A stretch of DNA of 64,000 nucleotides from positions 1 through 64,000 of the forward strand of contig DATMNI010000373.1 in NCBI GenBank assembly GCA_035570275.1, read 5' to 3'. Position numbers and translations under genes: made by a program. Numbering within the stretch: the first letter of the stretch is position 1; each line of letters opens with the position of its first letter. Positions 8,824-16,370 of the stretch are shown here, in pieces. The DNA comes from DATMNI01 sp035570275. Lineage in GTDB: Bacteria > Acidobacteriota > Terriglobia > Bryobacterales > Bryobacteraceae. Under the pieces are notes generated by a model. It made no database searches. It was given only the letters and a program-made list of their open reading frames with translations, and was not told the origin of the DNA.

Positions 8824-9404
8824 TCACCTTGCGGGCTTTTTATCACCTTGCGAGCCTTCGTTACCTGGCGCGCCGGTGGACGTGCCGGCGGCGGTGCCAC
8901 CCAGGGTTAACACCAGGCCTGCCGCAACCAGTGCGACTGTCCCCCGATTCCGGTACCACCGATGACGACCCGTCGCTGCTCGGAATCGCAGTGGTAAACC
9001 GTTGCGCGCTATGGTCGTCCGGCTTGAAGATCAGCACGGTGCTGCGGTAGGCATCCGTAATCAGGTGGTCGCTGTATGCGGACCGGGCCATCAGACTGTA
9101 GGCTTGCGCTGCCGGGTCGGGCTTAGCGCTCCCTAGCGTATCCATGAGCTGCCAGAAGGCAAATGAGATCGGGCCTTCCACCGAGTTCACGATGGACTGT
9201 GTGCAGCATGGACTTCCCAGGTAATAGCGCGTATGACGCCAGGAAAGCCGCCTTGTGGACTCACTTCAGAGTTCCGTAGTAGAGGCCGACGTTTTCCGAG
9301 TCGAAAATCTGGTCATGATCGGATCCCAACTGGAACGTGGCGGCCGTGTCGCCGTGGAGGGATGGGCTGAGAACAAGCAGGCAAAGAAGGCTGCACAGTT
9401 TCAT
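8824..9404 (-). pseudogene. Degraded PEP-CTERM secreted protein gene
   Basis: AAGGAGG at 9405-9412 precedes an ATG at 9404, which opens a good signal peptide (MKLCSLLCLLVLSPSLHG), but the frame ends at TGA 9261-9263. A second frame takes up from about 9195 with VEGPISFAFWQLMDTLGS, and a third holds a PEP-CTERM-like end (VPESGTVALVAAGLVLTLGG) reached only by skipping one base in the five-C run 8941-8945. The three pieces together give about 190 residues, a normal length for acidobacterial PEP-CTERM proteins. At least three frameshifts make it a pseudogene unless the assembly is wrong here. Confidence 0.6.
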
Positions 9405-9615
9405 ACCTCCTTATCGGCGGCGAGGGGGAAAGCTGTAGGAATGCCCCGGTGCCCACCAGCCCCACCAGGCCCACCATGCCCACCAGGCGGCCCACGTTGC
9501 GGCGCAGGGTCCATTGTGATATGTATGAGTGCAAGTCGAACAAATCGATCAACGAAAAACCGCCTGCTTAAGCGAGTAGCGACGGCCAATCATAATCGCC
9601 AAAGGATGGCATCCC

Positions 9616-9921
9616 GTGGAAGCTATCAATCGTAAACTTATTCGTCCGTCTCTTAACGAGATCAAAGAACAGATCACACCTCCCCGTCGCCCCCCCCTGC
9701 AAAAAAAGCCTGCTCCCCCGGACCAGACTAACGCTGAGAATTTTTATTACGTCAAGCAGATGCAGGCCAAGACGCCGATGGTGTTCGTGTTGCGCGACGG
9801 AGAGACGCTGCACGGCACAATCGAGTGGTACGACAAGTGCTGTTTGAAGGTGAACCGCACCGGAGAGCCGAACATTCTGCTCTACAAACCGGCAATCAAG
9901 TACATGTACAAGGAAGTTTGA
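9616..9921 (+). CDS. hfq: Hfq-like Sm-fold RNA chaperone with N-terminal extension
   Basis: A 101-residue protein whose last 65 residues match Hfq. The Sm1 part is YYVKQMQAKTPMVFVLRDGE followed by LHGTIEWYDKCCLKV; the Sm2 part is NILLYKPAIKYMYK. Hfq forms a hexamer that binds small RNAs and A-rich tails. Two oddities are visible: a basic, proline-rich 40-residue N-terminal extension (TPPRRPPLQKKPAPP), and YKPA in place of the usual YKHA Sm2 motif, so the proximal face is altered. It stands alone between a degraded gene and the thioesterase gene. Confidence 0.75.
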   Translation: MEAINRKLIRPSLNEIKEQITPPRRPPLQKKPAPPDQTNAENFYYVKQMQAKTPMVFVLRDGETLHGTIEWYDKCCLKVNRTGEPNILLYKPAIKYMYKEV

Positions 9922-9989
9922 ATTGGAGCGGTCGGCATGGGCGGCCCTGCCAAAAGCCGGGAGCCGACCGCTGAAAACCAGCCGCCATT

Positions 9990-10469
9990 CTACAATTTCA
10001 GGCGCTTCCGCATGGCCAGACGGTATTCGCGCCGCTCGCCGGCCTCGCGGTAACGCCGCTGTTCGTCTTTCGTTTCGGGGATCACCGGCGGAATCGCTGT
10101 GGCGTGCCGTTCTTCGTCCAGCGCCACAAACGTCAGATAAGCCGTACAGGTGTGCAGTTTCTCGCCGGTGCGAAGCTTCTCCGTGACCACTTTGACGCCG
10201 ACTTCCATGGAACTGCGGAAGACCCGGTTTACCGAGGAGCGGAGCATCATCAGCTCGCCGATGTGCACGGGGTGCAGGAAGTGCAGACTGTCCACGGAAG
10301 CTGTCACCACGGGCAGCCGGGCATGGCGCAACGCCGCCAACGCCCCCGCCAGATCCACCAGGTGCATCACCTTTCCGCCCAGGACGTTGCCCAGGCCATT
10401 GGCGTCATTGGGCAGCGCCAGCTCAGAATATTCGGATGCCGACTCGCGCACAGGCTTACCTTCCATCAT
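9990..10469 (-). CDS. Acyl-CoA thioesterase, hotdog fold
   Basis: A 159-residue hotdog-fold acyl-CoA hydrolase. Family features are LPNDANGLGNVLGGKVMHLVD (catalytic Asn/Asp helix region, about 20-40) and ASVDSLHFLHPVHIGE in the second half. It hydrolyses fatty acyl-CoA in the cytoplasm. I chose the ATG at 10469, preceded by GGAAGGAGA, over far upstream starts. It follows a hypothetical gene by 34 bases on the same strand. Confidence 0.85.
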   Translation of the reverse strand: MMEGKPVRESASEYSELALPNDANGLGNVLGGKVMHLVDLAGALAALRHARLPVVTASVDSLHFLHPVHIGELMMLRSSVNRVFRSSMEVGVKVVTEKLRTGEKLHTCTAYLTFVALDEERHATAIPPVIPETKDEQRRYREAGERREYRLAMRKRLKL

Positions 10470-10503
10470 TCTCCTTCCATCATTATCCCTGATAGGATGC
10501 CGC

Positions 10504-10920
10504 TCAGGGCTGGGATGCTTCCTTTTTGCGGCGCCGGTAGCTTTGGAGGTATGCCCCGGCTTGCCGTGCCAGCAGCGTCGAGGAACTACCCGCCGGCCCG
10601 TCCAAACGATCGAGGGGCCCGTGCGCGAACGGATGATGATCGCGCTCCATAACGTAATAGAGGCGCACGGTGGCGCCATCGTCGCCGGCAACCGCGAAGC
10701 GGACCGCATCGGGGCCGTCGCCCGATGGGAATCGCACGCAGCTCCCGCGCGCGTATCCAAGGTTGCAGAGCGGCTGCAGGGTTTGGCGATCGGGCTGCCA
10801 CGGCTCGCCCGGGACGGCGCGGCAGAGGCCGTCCCAATCGCCTCCCAGCGGCAGTCTGGCGTTTTCCGGACCGCTACCCGAACCCTGCGGCGCTACCGGG
10901 TCGAAGTAGGGACACGACAT
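10504..10920 (-). CDS. Hypothetical protein with four cysteines
   Basis: A 138-residue soluble protein of unknown family. It starts MSCPYFDPVAP and has further Cys in WDGLCRA and PLCNLGYARGSC, so metal or cluster binding is possible. The second half (AVRFAVAGDDGATVRLYYVMERDHHP) looks like an ordinary globular domain with an RR-rich tail. The ATG at 10920 begins the convincing part; the longer open frame upstream has shadow composition. It is probably co-transcribed with the thioesterase. Confidence 0.6.
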   Translation of the reverse strand: MSCPYFDPVAPQGSGSGPENARLPLGGDWDGLCRAVPGEPWQPDRQTLQPLCNLGYARGSCVRFPSGDGPDAVRFAVAGDDGATVRLYYVMERDHHPFAHGPLDRLDGPAGSSSTLLARQAGAYLQSYRRRKKEASQP

Positions 10921-11069
10921 TCCGGAGGTATGGTACCACGCCCGGCATGGGGCTGGTTTGAGCGACCGGCCAGCCGGGCATCCCGGATTTCGGAGGTTGC
11001 CGACGCGCTGCTGGTGGAACTGTTCACGCGGCAGCAAACCTGAACAGCGACGGCGGTACAGTAGAGACA

Positions 11070-11384
11070 ATGGCAAGCACACGACTGGACACTCTGAAAG
11101 ACATGGTGGCGCAGAACCCAAACGATAGTTTCCTGCGCTACGGGCTGGCGATGGAGTACAAGAACGCCGGAGCTCTGGAGGAGGCGATCCGAGCATTCCA
11201 GGACCTGATGGCCGTGAATCCCGACTACTCCGCGGCATACTTTCACGGCGGCCAGGTGCTGGAAAAACTGGGCAAGCTCGACGAGGCCCGCGATTTGTAC
11301 CGGCAGGGCATCGAAGTAACCACGCGCAAGGGCGACCTTCACACACGGAGCGAAATCCAGGCGGCGCTGGATATGCTCGGGTAG
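11070..11384 (+). CDS. Small TPR protein
   Basis: A 104-residue protein made of about two and a half tetratricopeptide repeats: FLRYGLAMEYKNAGALEEAI (about 21-40) and AAYFHGGQVLEKLGKLDEAR (about 55-74) show the W/Y-G-Y-A-P-like consensus. There is no signal peptide. TPRs mediate protein contacts; the partner is unknown. It is divergent from the hypothetical/thioesterase unit. Confidence 0.8.
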   Translation: MASTRLDTLKDMVAQNPNDSFLRYGLAMEYKNAGALEEAIRAFQDLMAVNPDYSAAYFHGGQVLEKLGKLDEARDLYRQGIEVTTRKGDLHTRSEIQAALDMLG

Positions 11385-11482
11385 CATCTACTTGTGAAGC
11401 CAGGACCCAACCGCTCACGTCGTTTGGCGTTTTGCTGGAACTCGCCCGGCACCGGCGACGCCTTGGCGGCGAACCTAAGTAC

Positions 11483-11677
11483 TCAGAATTGTTTCGCGAT
11501 ACCGGCTTGTCTCAGCACTGCGTTCGCGGTGTGCCGGGACAGGATTTTCTGGTCTACAGGGAAACGCCGCTGCGTGATCGGGCTGTACCAGATTTCATGG
11601 TCTCCTCTGCCCGGTCGCTCAAAATTACATCCCTGCGCGCGGAGAATCTCCTTCACCTTTGGCGTATAACTGACCAT
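11483..11677 (-). CDS. hicA: HicA-family toxin
   Basis: A 64-residue toxin of the HicA double-stranded-RNA-binding-like family, an mRNA interferase. KVKEILRAQGCNFERPGRGDHEIWYSP shows the helix-strand pattern with the catalytic His in GDH, and HTANAVLRQAGI is the final helix. It overlaps the antitoxin gene upstream by one base. Confidence 0.85.
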   Translation of the reverse strand: MVSYTPKVKEILRAQGCNFERPGRGDHEIWYSPITQRRFPVDQKILSRHTANAVLRQAGIAKQF

Positions 11678-11955
11678 CAGAAGGCCAGGACATCACTATC
11701 TTCGTGTTGATACCGTACGTGGAACCTCGCCGTCCGGTTGCTCGGGACGCCGTTCAACTCCAGCAACTCGGGGATAAGGGTTCTCAGCTTCTGAGCCAGA
11801 ACATTGGGTGAATCGGCCTCAGCAACAAGGCCGGGGACATCCTCGCTTTCTGCCACCCATACGCCGGCCTCTCTGTCCCACTGGGCCAGAATCTCATAAA
11901 CGCCATGCTGGGTTGGGTTCTCCACCAGTGGCAACATTTTAACACGACCCCGCAT
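11677..11955 (-). CDS. HicB-like (DUF1902) antitoxin
   Basis: A 92-residue antitoxin. YEILAQWDREAGVWVAESEDVPGL is the degenerate RNase H-like fold of HicB/DUF1902 proteins. It lacks a C-terminal DNA-binding domain, so autoregulation may be weak or indirect. GGGAG lies about six bases before the chosen ATG; an internal ATG at 11937 is possible. Confidence 0.8.
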   Translation of the reverse strand: MRGRVKMLPLVENPTQHGVYEILAQWDREAGVWVAESEDVPGLVAEADSPNVLAQKLRTLIPELLELNGVPSNRTARFHVRYQHEDSDVLAF

Positions 11956-12403
11956 GGACTCCCACTGCTTTGATTGGCGCGTCGACGATCGATTTCGGCG
12001 GCATCAGTGGGGTTGTTAACGGCGCCAGGACCGCAAGTCAAAACAGCAGAATCCCCAGGCAGCCAAAGCGCGATGGCCGCAAACCATTCGAAATTGACCC
12101 ACTATGCCGATTGCGTCCGGTAGATCCACAAAGAAGTTGCTCACAAAGCGACAGCCCGTTCGAGTGTTCGACCCGGGGTCGCCCGCGACAGCAGGATTTG
12201 AAACGGCGATCTTCTGGTGGCCCCTTCGTGGACGCGTTTCGAACTCCTGCCATCTGCCCGCCGCCGGATGTCAGAGGGATGTTCCAGCAGATTCAATCAC
12301 ATCACTTGCGGCGTGAGGCTAGGCCACCCGGAGTCCCGTCAAGACATGATCGGGTGGGCACCAATCCCATTCTGGCTTTCTGGCTTTCTGGTATTATGGA
12401 ATT
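11956..12403. other. Gene-free stretch between two toxin-antitoxin pairs
   Basis: I see no gene here. The stretch contains words that resemble tRNA T-loops (TTTCAAATCC on the minus strand near 12196, TTTCGAAC near 12235) but no cloverleaf could be drawn. A short direct repeat CTGGCTTT lies at 12371-12390 just before mazE. Confidence 0.5.
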
Positions 12404-12640
12404 ATGGCGATGAGGAAGATGACCTTTAGCGTACCCGAGCCGTTGGCTGAGCAGCTTCTGCGCAGGGTTGCCTCACGCGACCGTTCGCGTTTCGTCAGTG
12501 AGGCCCTGGCTGCACGACTGGAAGAGCGCGACGCTGCGTTGACCCGTGCCTGCGAGATTGCGAATCAGGACCTGGATGTGGCGGAAATCGAAAAGGAATT
12601 TGACGGAATCCGCGACGAGATGACAGAACCATGGAAGTGA
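12404..12640 (+). CDS. MazE/CopG-like antitoxin
   Basis: A 78-residue ribbon-helix-helix protein (KMTFSVPEPLAEQLLRRVAS, then RSRFVSEALAARLEE). The acidic C-terminal half should wrap the toxin. Its 3' end overlaps the toxin start by ten bases. It should repress the operon and neutralise MazF. Confidence 0.85.
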   Translation: MAMRKMTFSVPEPLAEQLLRRVASRDRSRFVSEALAARLEERDAALTRACEIANQDLDVAEIEKEFDGIRDEMTEPWK

Positions 12641-12966
12641 TCCCGGAGCGCGGTGAAATCTGGTGGGTTGCGCTCGATCCGGCGCTCGGTTTGGAGATTC
12701 GCAAGACACGCCCCTGCGTTGTGATCTCGGTGAAGGTGTTAAATGAAAGGCGAAGAACGGTGATCGTTGTCCCCCTGTCAAGTTCGCCGAAGGCCAGCCC
12801 GCCGATCCTGATCCCGATCTCCTGTGATGGGCACCCTGCAGTGGCGGTGAGTGACCAAATCCGAGCAGTGGCAAAGGAACGCCTGCGCAGTCGACTGGGC
12901 CTGGTAACAAAGGAAGAGATGGCGGCACTGGAGGATGGCCTCAGGCAGATCATGCAACTCGCATAA
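12631..12966 (+). CDS. mazF: MazF/PemK-family mRNA interferase toxin
   Basis: A 111-residue toxin. RGEIWWVALDPALGLEIRKTRPCVVIS is the MazF signature (conserved RG at the start and KTRPCVV), followed by VIVVPLSS and a C-terminal helix EEMAALEDGLRQIMQL. It cleaves single-stranded RNA at short motifs. It is the second gene of the pair. Confidence 0.9.
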   Translation: MEVIPERGEIWWVALDPALGLEIRKTRPCVVISVKVLNERRRTVIVVPLSSSPKASPPILIPISCDGHPAVAVSDQIRAVAKERLRSRLGLVTKEEMAALEDGLRQIMQLA

Positions 12967-13115
12967 CGCAGAAGGGGCCACACGCGTTTGGCTCCCCTTC
13001 GTGGGCAACCATCGAACTTTTCTGACTTCGCCGGATGTCCACAGCCGGACGATTCTGGATGGTGTATCTCACCTGCAGCAGTGTGCATGAAAGCTGGTAT
13101 CGCTTGGAACGGCCG

Positions 13116-13334
13116 TCAGCCGCAGGCTGTTTCGAGAACGAAGCTCAGTTCTCTTTCAAGCGCCGACGGCAGATTGCTTCGAATTTGATCGAACAGGAGC
13201 GGCAATGTGGTTCGATCATTGGCGCTATGGGTGCGGTGATCTCCAGTTAATCGGTCGCGCAGTGTTCGCTCTTGCCAAAGCTCACGGACCAGCTCACGCG
13301 TAGCGGGCGAGAGACCAAAGAGGTTTTTGCGCAT
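13116..13334 (-). CDS. Hypothetical short protein
   Basis: A 72-residue frame (MRKNLFGLSPATRELVREL onward) with plausible composition and no recognised domain. It has no clear ribosome-binding site and follows the PIN toxin gene by 155 bases. It may be a remnant or spurious. Confidence 0.3.
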   Translation of the reverse strand: MRKNLFGLSPATRELVRELWQERTLRDRLTGDHRTHSANDRTTLPLLFDQIRSNLPSALERELSFVLETACG

Positions 13335-13489
13335 TTAACTTTGCCTAGTCTAGTCTAAACAGACGCCACAGGACTTTGCTCGCAGCCTTCCGGCCGCGTG
13401 CCCCGCTCACGTCCGAGGACGACAGGCTGAACGTCAGGGGTAGGCTACCGCTAGGAAATCGGCCGAGGAAGAGCAATCGAACACAGAGT

Positions 13490-13957
13490 CTACCGGGCTG
13501 TCCCTGGCGTGAGCGCCAGACTGATGAAATCCCCGACCGATACGATCCGGGCATCGGCGAATTGCCGCAGACGTAGCAAATCCTTGTCTTCGCTGACGAT
13601 GAAATCCGATTTGGCGGTTGCAGCGCATTCGAGAATGCGGTCGTCGGCGGGATCTTCCTTAATGACGTGCAGTGTTTCGGTCGGGGAGACGTAATTACCG
13701 AGCGTGAGCAGTTTGCCCCGCGCGTCCTGGAGCGAATAGCCATCCCACTGGAACTTGTCGCGGAGCACGCGGATCGTCTCGGCCAGTATCTCGTCCGAAA
13801 TGTCGATGCGGATGGTTCCGGCCCGCGCATAGCCGAGGATTACGGTCGCCGGGCCACCGAAATGCAGCGCCCTGATATAGACGCTGGTGTCGAGCGTGGC
13901 GCTGATCACTGTTTGGTTAGACTCAATGGCTAGGCTGCTCAGCTCGGGATTCGGCAA
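13490..13957 (-). CDS. PIN-domain toxin
   Basis: A 155-residue PIN-domain ribonuclease. The acidic residues are D in TLDTSVYIRAL (about 23), E in ISDEILAETIRVL (about 59), D in KEDPADDRILECA (about 105) and D in FIVSEDKDLLRL (about 122), the usual Mg2+-binding quartet. It belongs to the COG1569-like branch. It overlaps its antitoxin gene by 35 bases. Confidence 0.85.
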   Translation of the reverse strand: MPNPELSSLAIESNQTVISATLDTSVYIRALHFGGPATVILGYARAGTIRIDISDEILAETIRVLRDKFQWDGYSLQDARGKLLTLGNYVSPTETLHVIKEDPADDRILECAATAKSDFIVSEDKDLLRLRQFADARIVSVGDFISLALTPGTAR

Positions 13958-14153
13958 TCAGACGGTCGACGTCAGACTCTTTGACGCCGAGTGCTTTCGC
14001 CCGCTCCGCGCCATAGTCCAGGAGTTTCGTCCACGAACGCTCTTCGACGTACCGCTTCACTGCGTCGGTGAGCACTTCATCGACGCTGCGGTGTTCCGCC
14101 AGCGCTGCGCTCTGGATTTCCGCCAGCAGGGGTTCAGGAAGTGAGATTTCCAT
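13923..14153 (-). CDS. Antitoxin of the PIN-domain pair
   Basis: A 76-residue ribbon-helix-helix-like antitoxin starting MEISLPEPLLAEIQSAALAEHR. I chose the ATG at 14153 because the DNA-binding strand begins there; the longer frame to 14267 adds shadow-like sequence. The tail SDVDRLIAESR would bind the toxin. Confidence 0.75.
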   Translation of the reverse strand: MEISLPEPLLAEIQSAALAEHRSVDEVLTDAVKRYVEERSWTKLLDYGAERAKALGVKESDVDRLIAESRAEQPSH

Positions 14154-14370
14154 GGCCTTCCCTATTCTACCGTCTTCGGAGATCCTGTACTCCTGTCGGC
14201 GCGGTGAATTGCGGGAAAGTTGTGGCGATGCTGCGAGACGCGCGAGCATACTTCGGCGCGGACCCAATGCTCCTCTCAGCTCGCCACAGCGGCCACGCGA
14301 CTACCGCCGTTTTTAGGATGAAGGGTTTCATCAAACGCGAAATCCGCAGGCTGAGGATCGGCAAAGTCCG

Positions 14371-14426
14371 CTTCATCGAGCCCAGCGTTATTCATCGAGT
14401 CCAGCGTTTTCATCGAGCCCAGCCTT
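14371..14426. repeat. Three-copy tandem repeat of about 19 bases
   Basis: Three imperfect copies of TTCATCGAGCCCAGCG lie end to end, next to the stop codon of the amidohydrolase gene at 14425. The rest of 14154-14370 shows nothing I can name. Confidence 0.6.
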
Positions 14427-15663
14427 ACCCCGCCAACTCCCTCATCGCTTCGGCCAGCACCAGCGCGCCCTGCGCAATCGCCTCCGGCGAGGAATACTCA
14501 TCCGGCCGGTGGCTCACGCCATGCCTGCACGGGATGAACAACATGGCCGTGGGCGCGATCCGCGACATGAATAGCGAATCGTGGTAAGCGCGGCTCACCA
14601 TCTTCTGGGACGCCAGACCGTGCGCTGAGGCTGCACGCGAGAGCGCTTCCACGGCGCGGGCGTCGCACTGGGCAGGCGGGTCGGCGTTGATGATTTCCTT
14701 GCGAACCGCCACCCCGCGGCGCGCCGCCACTTCTTCGCAGACGCGGTCCATTGTCGCCAGCACGCCATCGCGGCGGGCGGCGTCCGTGTCCCGGACATCC
14801 ATTTCCAGGCACACGCGGCTGGGCACGGAGTTTACCGCGCCGGGAAAGACGTCGCACAAACCCACGGTCCCCACCGTATCCACCGCACCCGTCCCCCGGG
14901 CGGCCTTCTCCACCGCCAGCACAATCTCGGCGGCGGCGCAAAATGCATCGCGGCGCTGCGGCATCAGCAGGGCGCCCGCGTGGCCGCCTTCGCCTTCCAC
15001 CCAGATGCGCCAACTGGCGGGGGCCGCAATCGCCGTCACCACGCCCAGGGGAATGCCCGCGCGCTCCAGCAGCGGGCCCTGCTCGATATGCAGTTCCACG
15101 AACGCGTCGTAATAGCCGGCGGGCAGCCGCACGTCTGCCAAATCGCCCGTGAAGCCAGCCGCGGCGCGCCACGCATCCAGGGTTCTGCCCTCTTTGTCGT
15201 GCAATTGCGCGCCCGCCGATTCGTCCAACGTGGCAGCAAGGAGCCGGCTTCCGAAGCATCCGATACCGAATCGCGTGGGTTCCTCGGACGTAAAGATCAG
15301 CAGCTCGATCGGTCGGTGAGGCCGCGCGCCGCCACGCTGCAACGCGCGGATTGCCTCCAGGCCGCCCAACACGCCTACCGTGCCATCGTACCGGCCCGCA
15401 TGCGGAATGGCGTCGATGTGCGATCCCGTGCCGATGGCCGGTAGATCCGGCTCGCTTCCCGCCCAGCGCGCGAAGGTGTTGCCCACCGCATCCTCGCGCA
15501 CCACCAGACCGGCGTCGGCGCACAGGCCTTTCACGTAGGCCCGCGCGCGCAGATCGGTTTCCGAATACACCACGCGCGTGACGGCGGGGGCGGGTGCGTC
15601 CGAGAACCCCGCCAACGTGTCCAGCTCCTGTGTGAGCCGCGGCTGGTCAATCGCAATCTTCAT
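14425..15663 (-). CDS. M20 amidohydrolase, probable ureidoglycolate amidohydrolase
   Basis: A 412-residue M20/hydantoinase-carbamoylase family metalloenzyme. Metal ligands are H82 in GSHIDAIPHAG, D93 in RYDG and E127/E128 in TSEEPTRFG; the dimerisation and substrate domain sits at about 205-320. The TSEEPTRFG wording differs from the SEEEG motif of the neighbouring allantoate amidohydrolase and, from memory, matches plant ureidoglycolate amidohydrolases. The reaction would be (S)-ureidoglycolate to glyoxylate, CO2 and two ammonia. Start ATG overlaps the allE stop (ATGA), so it is the last gene of the allC-allB-allE unit. An N-carbamoyl-amino-acid hydrolase is the main alternative. Confidence 0.75.
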   Translation of the reverse strand: MKIAIDQPRLTQELDTLAGFSDAPAPAVTRVVYSETDLRARAYVKGLCADAGLVVREDAVGNTFARWAGSEPDLPAIGTGSHIDAIPHAGRYDGTVGVLGGLEAIRALQRGGARPHRPIELLIFTSEEPTRFGIGCFGSRLLAATLDESAGAQLHDKEGRTLDAWRAAAGFTGDLADVRLPAGYYDAFVELHIEQGPLLERAGIPLGVVTAIAAPASWRIWVEGEGGHAGALLMPQRRDAFCAAAEIVLAVEKAARGTGAVDTVGTVGLCDVFPGAVNSVPSRVCLEMDVRDTDAARRDGVLATMDRVCEEVAARRGVAVRKEIINADPPAQCDARAVEALSRAASAHGLASQKMVSRAYHDSLFMSRIAPTAMLFIPCRHGVSHRPDEYSSPEAIAQGALVLAEAMRELAG

Positions 15664-16370
15664 CGGTTCCAATCCTTGTAAATGAGGTACTTCGCCGGCG
15701 TTTTTCCGATGGCGCCGAACCACTGCGGGCAGTAGGGCGCCATCCAGATAAAGTCGCCGGCCGTTACCGGGTACCAGTGGTCGCCCAGTCGATAAATTCC
15801 GCCGCCGGCCAGCATCAGCAGCCCGTGCTCCATCACGTGCGCTTCCACCATGGGGAGCGATGCGCCGGGCTGAAACGTCATGGTGTTGACGGCGAAATCG
15901 AACGAAAGATCTTCGGGGATGAGGGTGCGCACCTGCAAGTCCGGATCGGCCATCAGCGGCCTGGGCGTCAAGGAACGTTCGCTGCCCAGGAATTTCCCGG
16001 GGGGCCTCAACGTGCCGAGCGCGCGGTACGGCTTTTCGATCACGGCGGCCCGTGCACTGGCGACCGCCCAAACATGGGTCTCGAGTCCGGGCGGGATGTA
16101 GGCGTATTGCTCCGTGTGCAGCACGTGGCCGCCCACATTCAGTTCGCCTTCGAGCACGTACACGAACCGCTGGCTGGGAGCCGGATGCAGGGCGCCGGCA
16201 ATGTCGAACTCCACGGTGTACTGCGTGAACCCGGCGCCCACCGCTGGCGAAACATGCACAACGGCGGTAGCCCGTTCCATTCCAGGCAGCGGCGCCCGCA
16301 CGAATGTATCGGGCGTCAACAACATGTGATCGCGTTGATGGGAGCTACGTGTCTGTCCGAGCTGGTGCAT
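15660..16370 (-). CDS. allE: (S)-ureidoglycine aminohydrolase
   Basis: A 236-residue bicupin of the AllE/UGHY family, which turns (S)-ureidoglycine from allantoate cleavage into (S)-ureidoglycolate and ammonia with Mn2+. The C-terminal cupin has the metal-ligand pattern EAHVMEH (about 178-184) and the Gln in YCPQWF (about 218). The N-terminal cupin has no full metal site, as in the family. I kept the start at 16370 (overlapping allB by 26 bases) because the N-terminal TRSSHQRDHMLLTPD fits relatives; an internal Met at 16325 is possible. Confidence 0.9.
   Translation of the reverse strand: MHQLGQTRSSHQRDHMLLTPDTFVRAPLPGMERATAVVHVSPAVGAGFTQYTVEFDIAGALHPAPSQRFVYVLEGELNVGGHVLHTEQYAYIPPGLETHVWAVASARAAVIEKPYRALGTLRPPGKFLGSERSLTPRPLMADPDLQVRTLIPEDLSFDFAVNTMTFQPGASLPMVEAHVMEHGLLMLAGGGIYRLGDHWYPVTAGDFIWMAPYCPQWFGAIGKTPAKYLIYKDWNR

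Noticed and set aside
12150..12260. tRNA-like words (TTTCAAATCC, TTTCGAAC, GGCCCCTTCGT)
   Set aside because: No acceptor stem or anticodon arm can be paired around them; at most worn tRNA fragments.
14154..14267. Longer start for the PIN-pair antitoxin
   Set aside because: The additional 38 residues have shadow composition and would place the DNA-binding strand far from the N-terminus.
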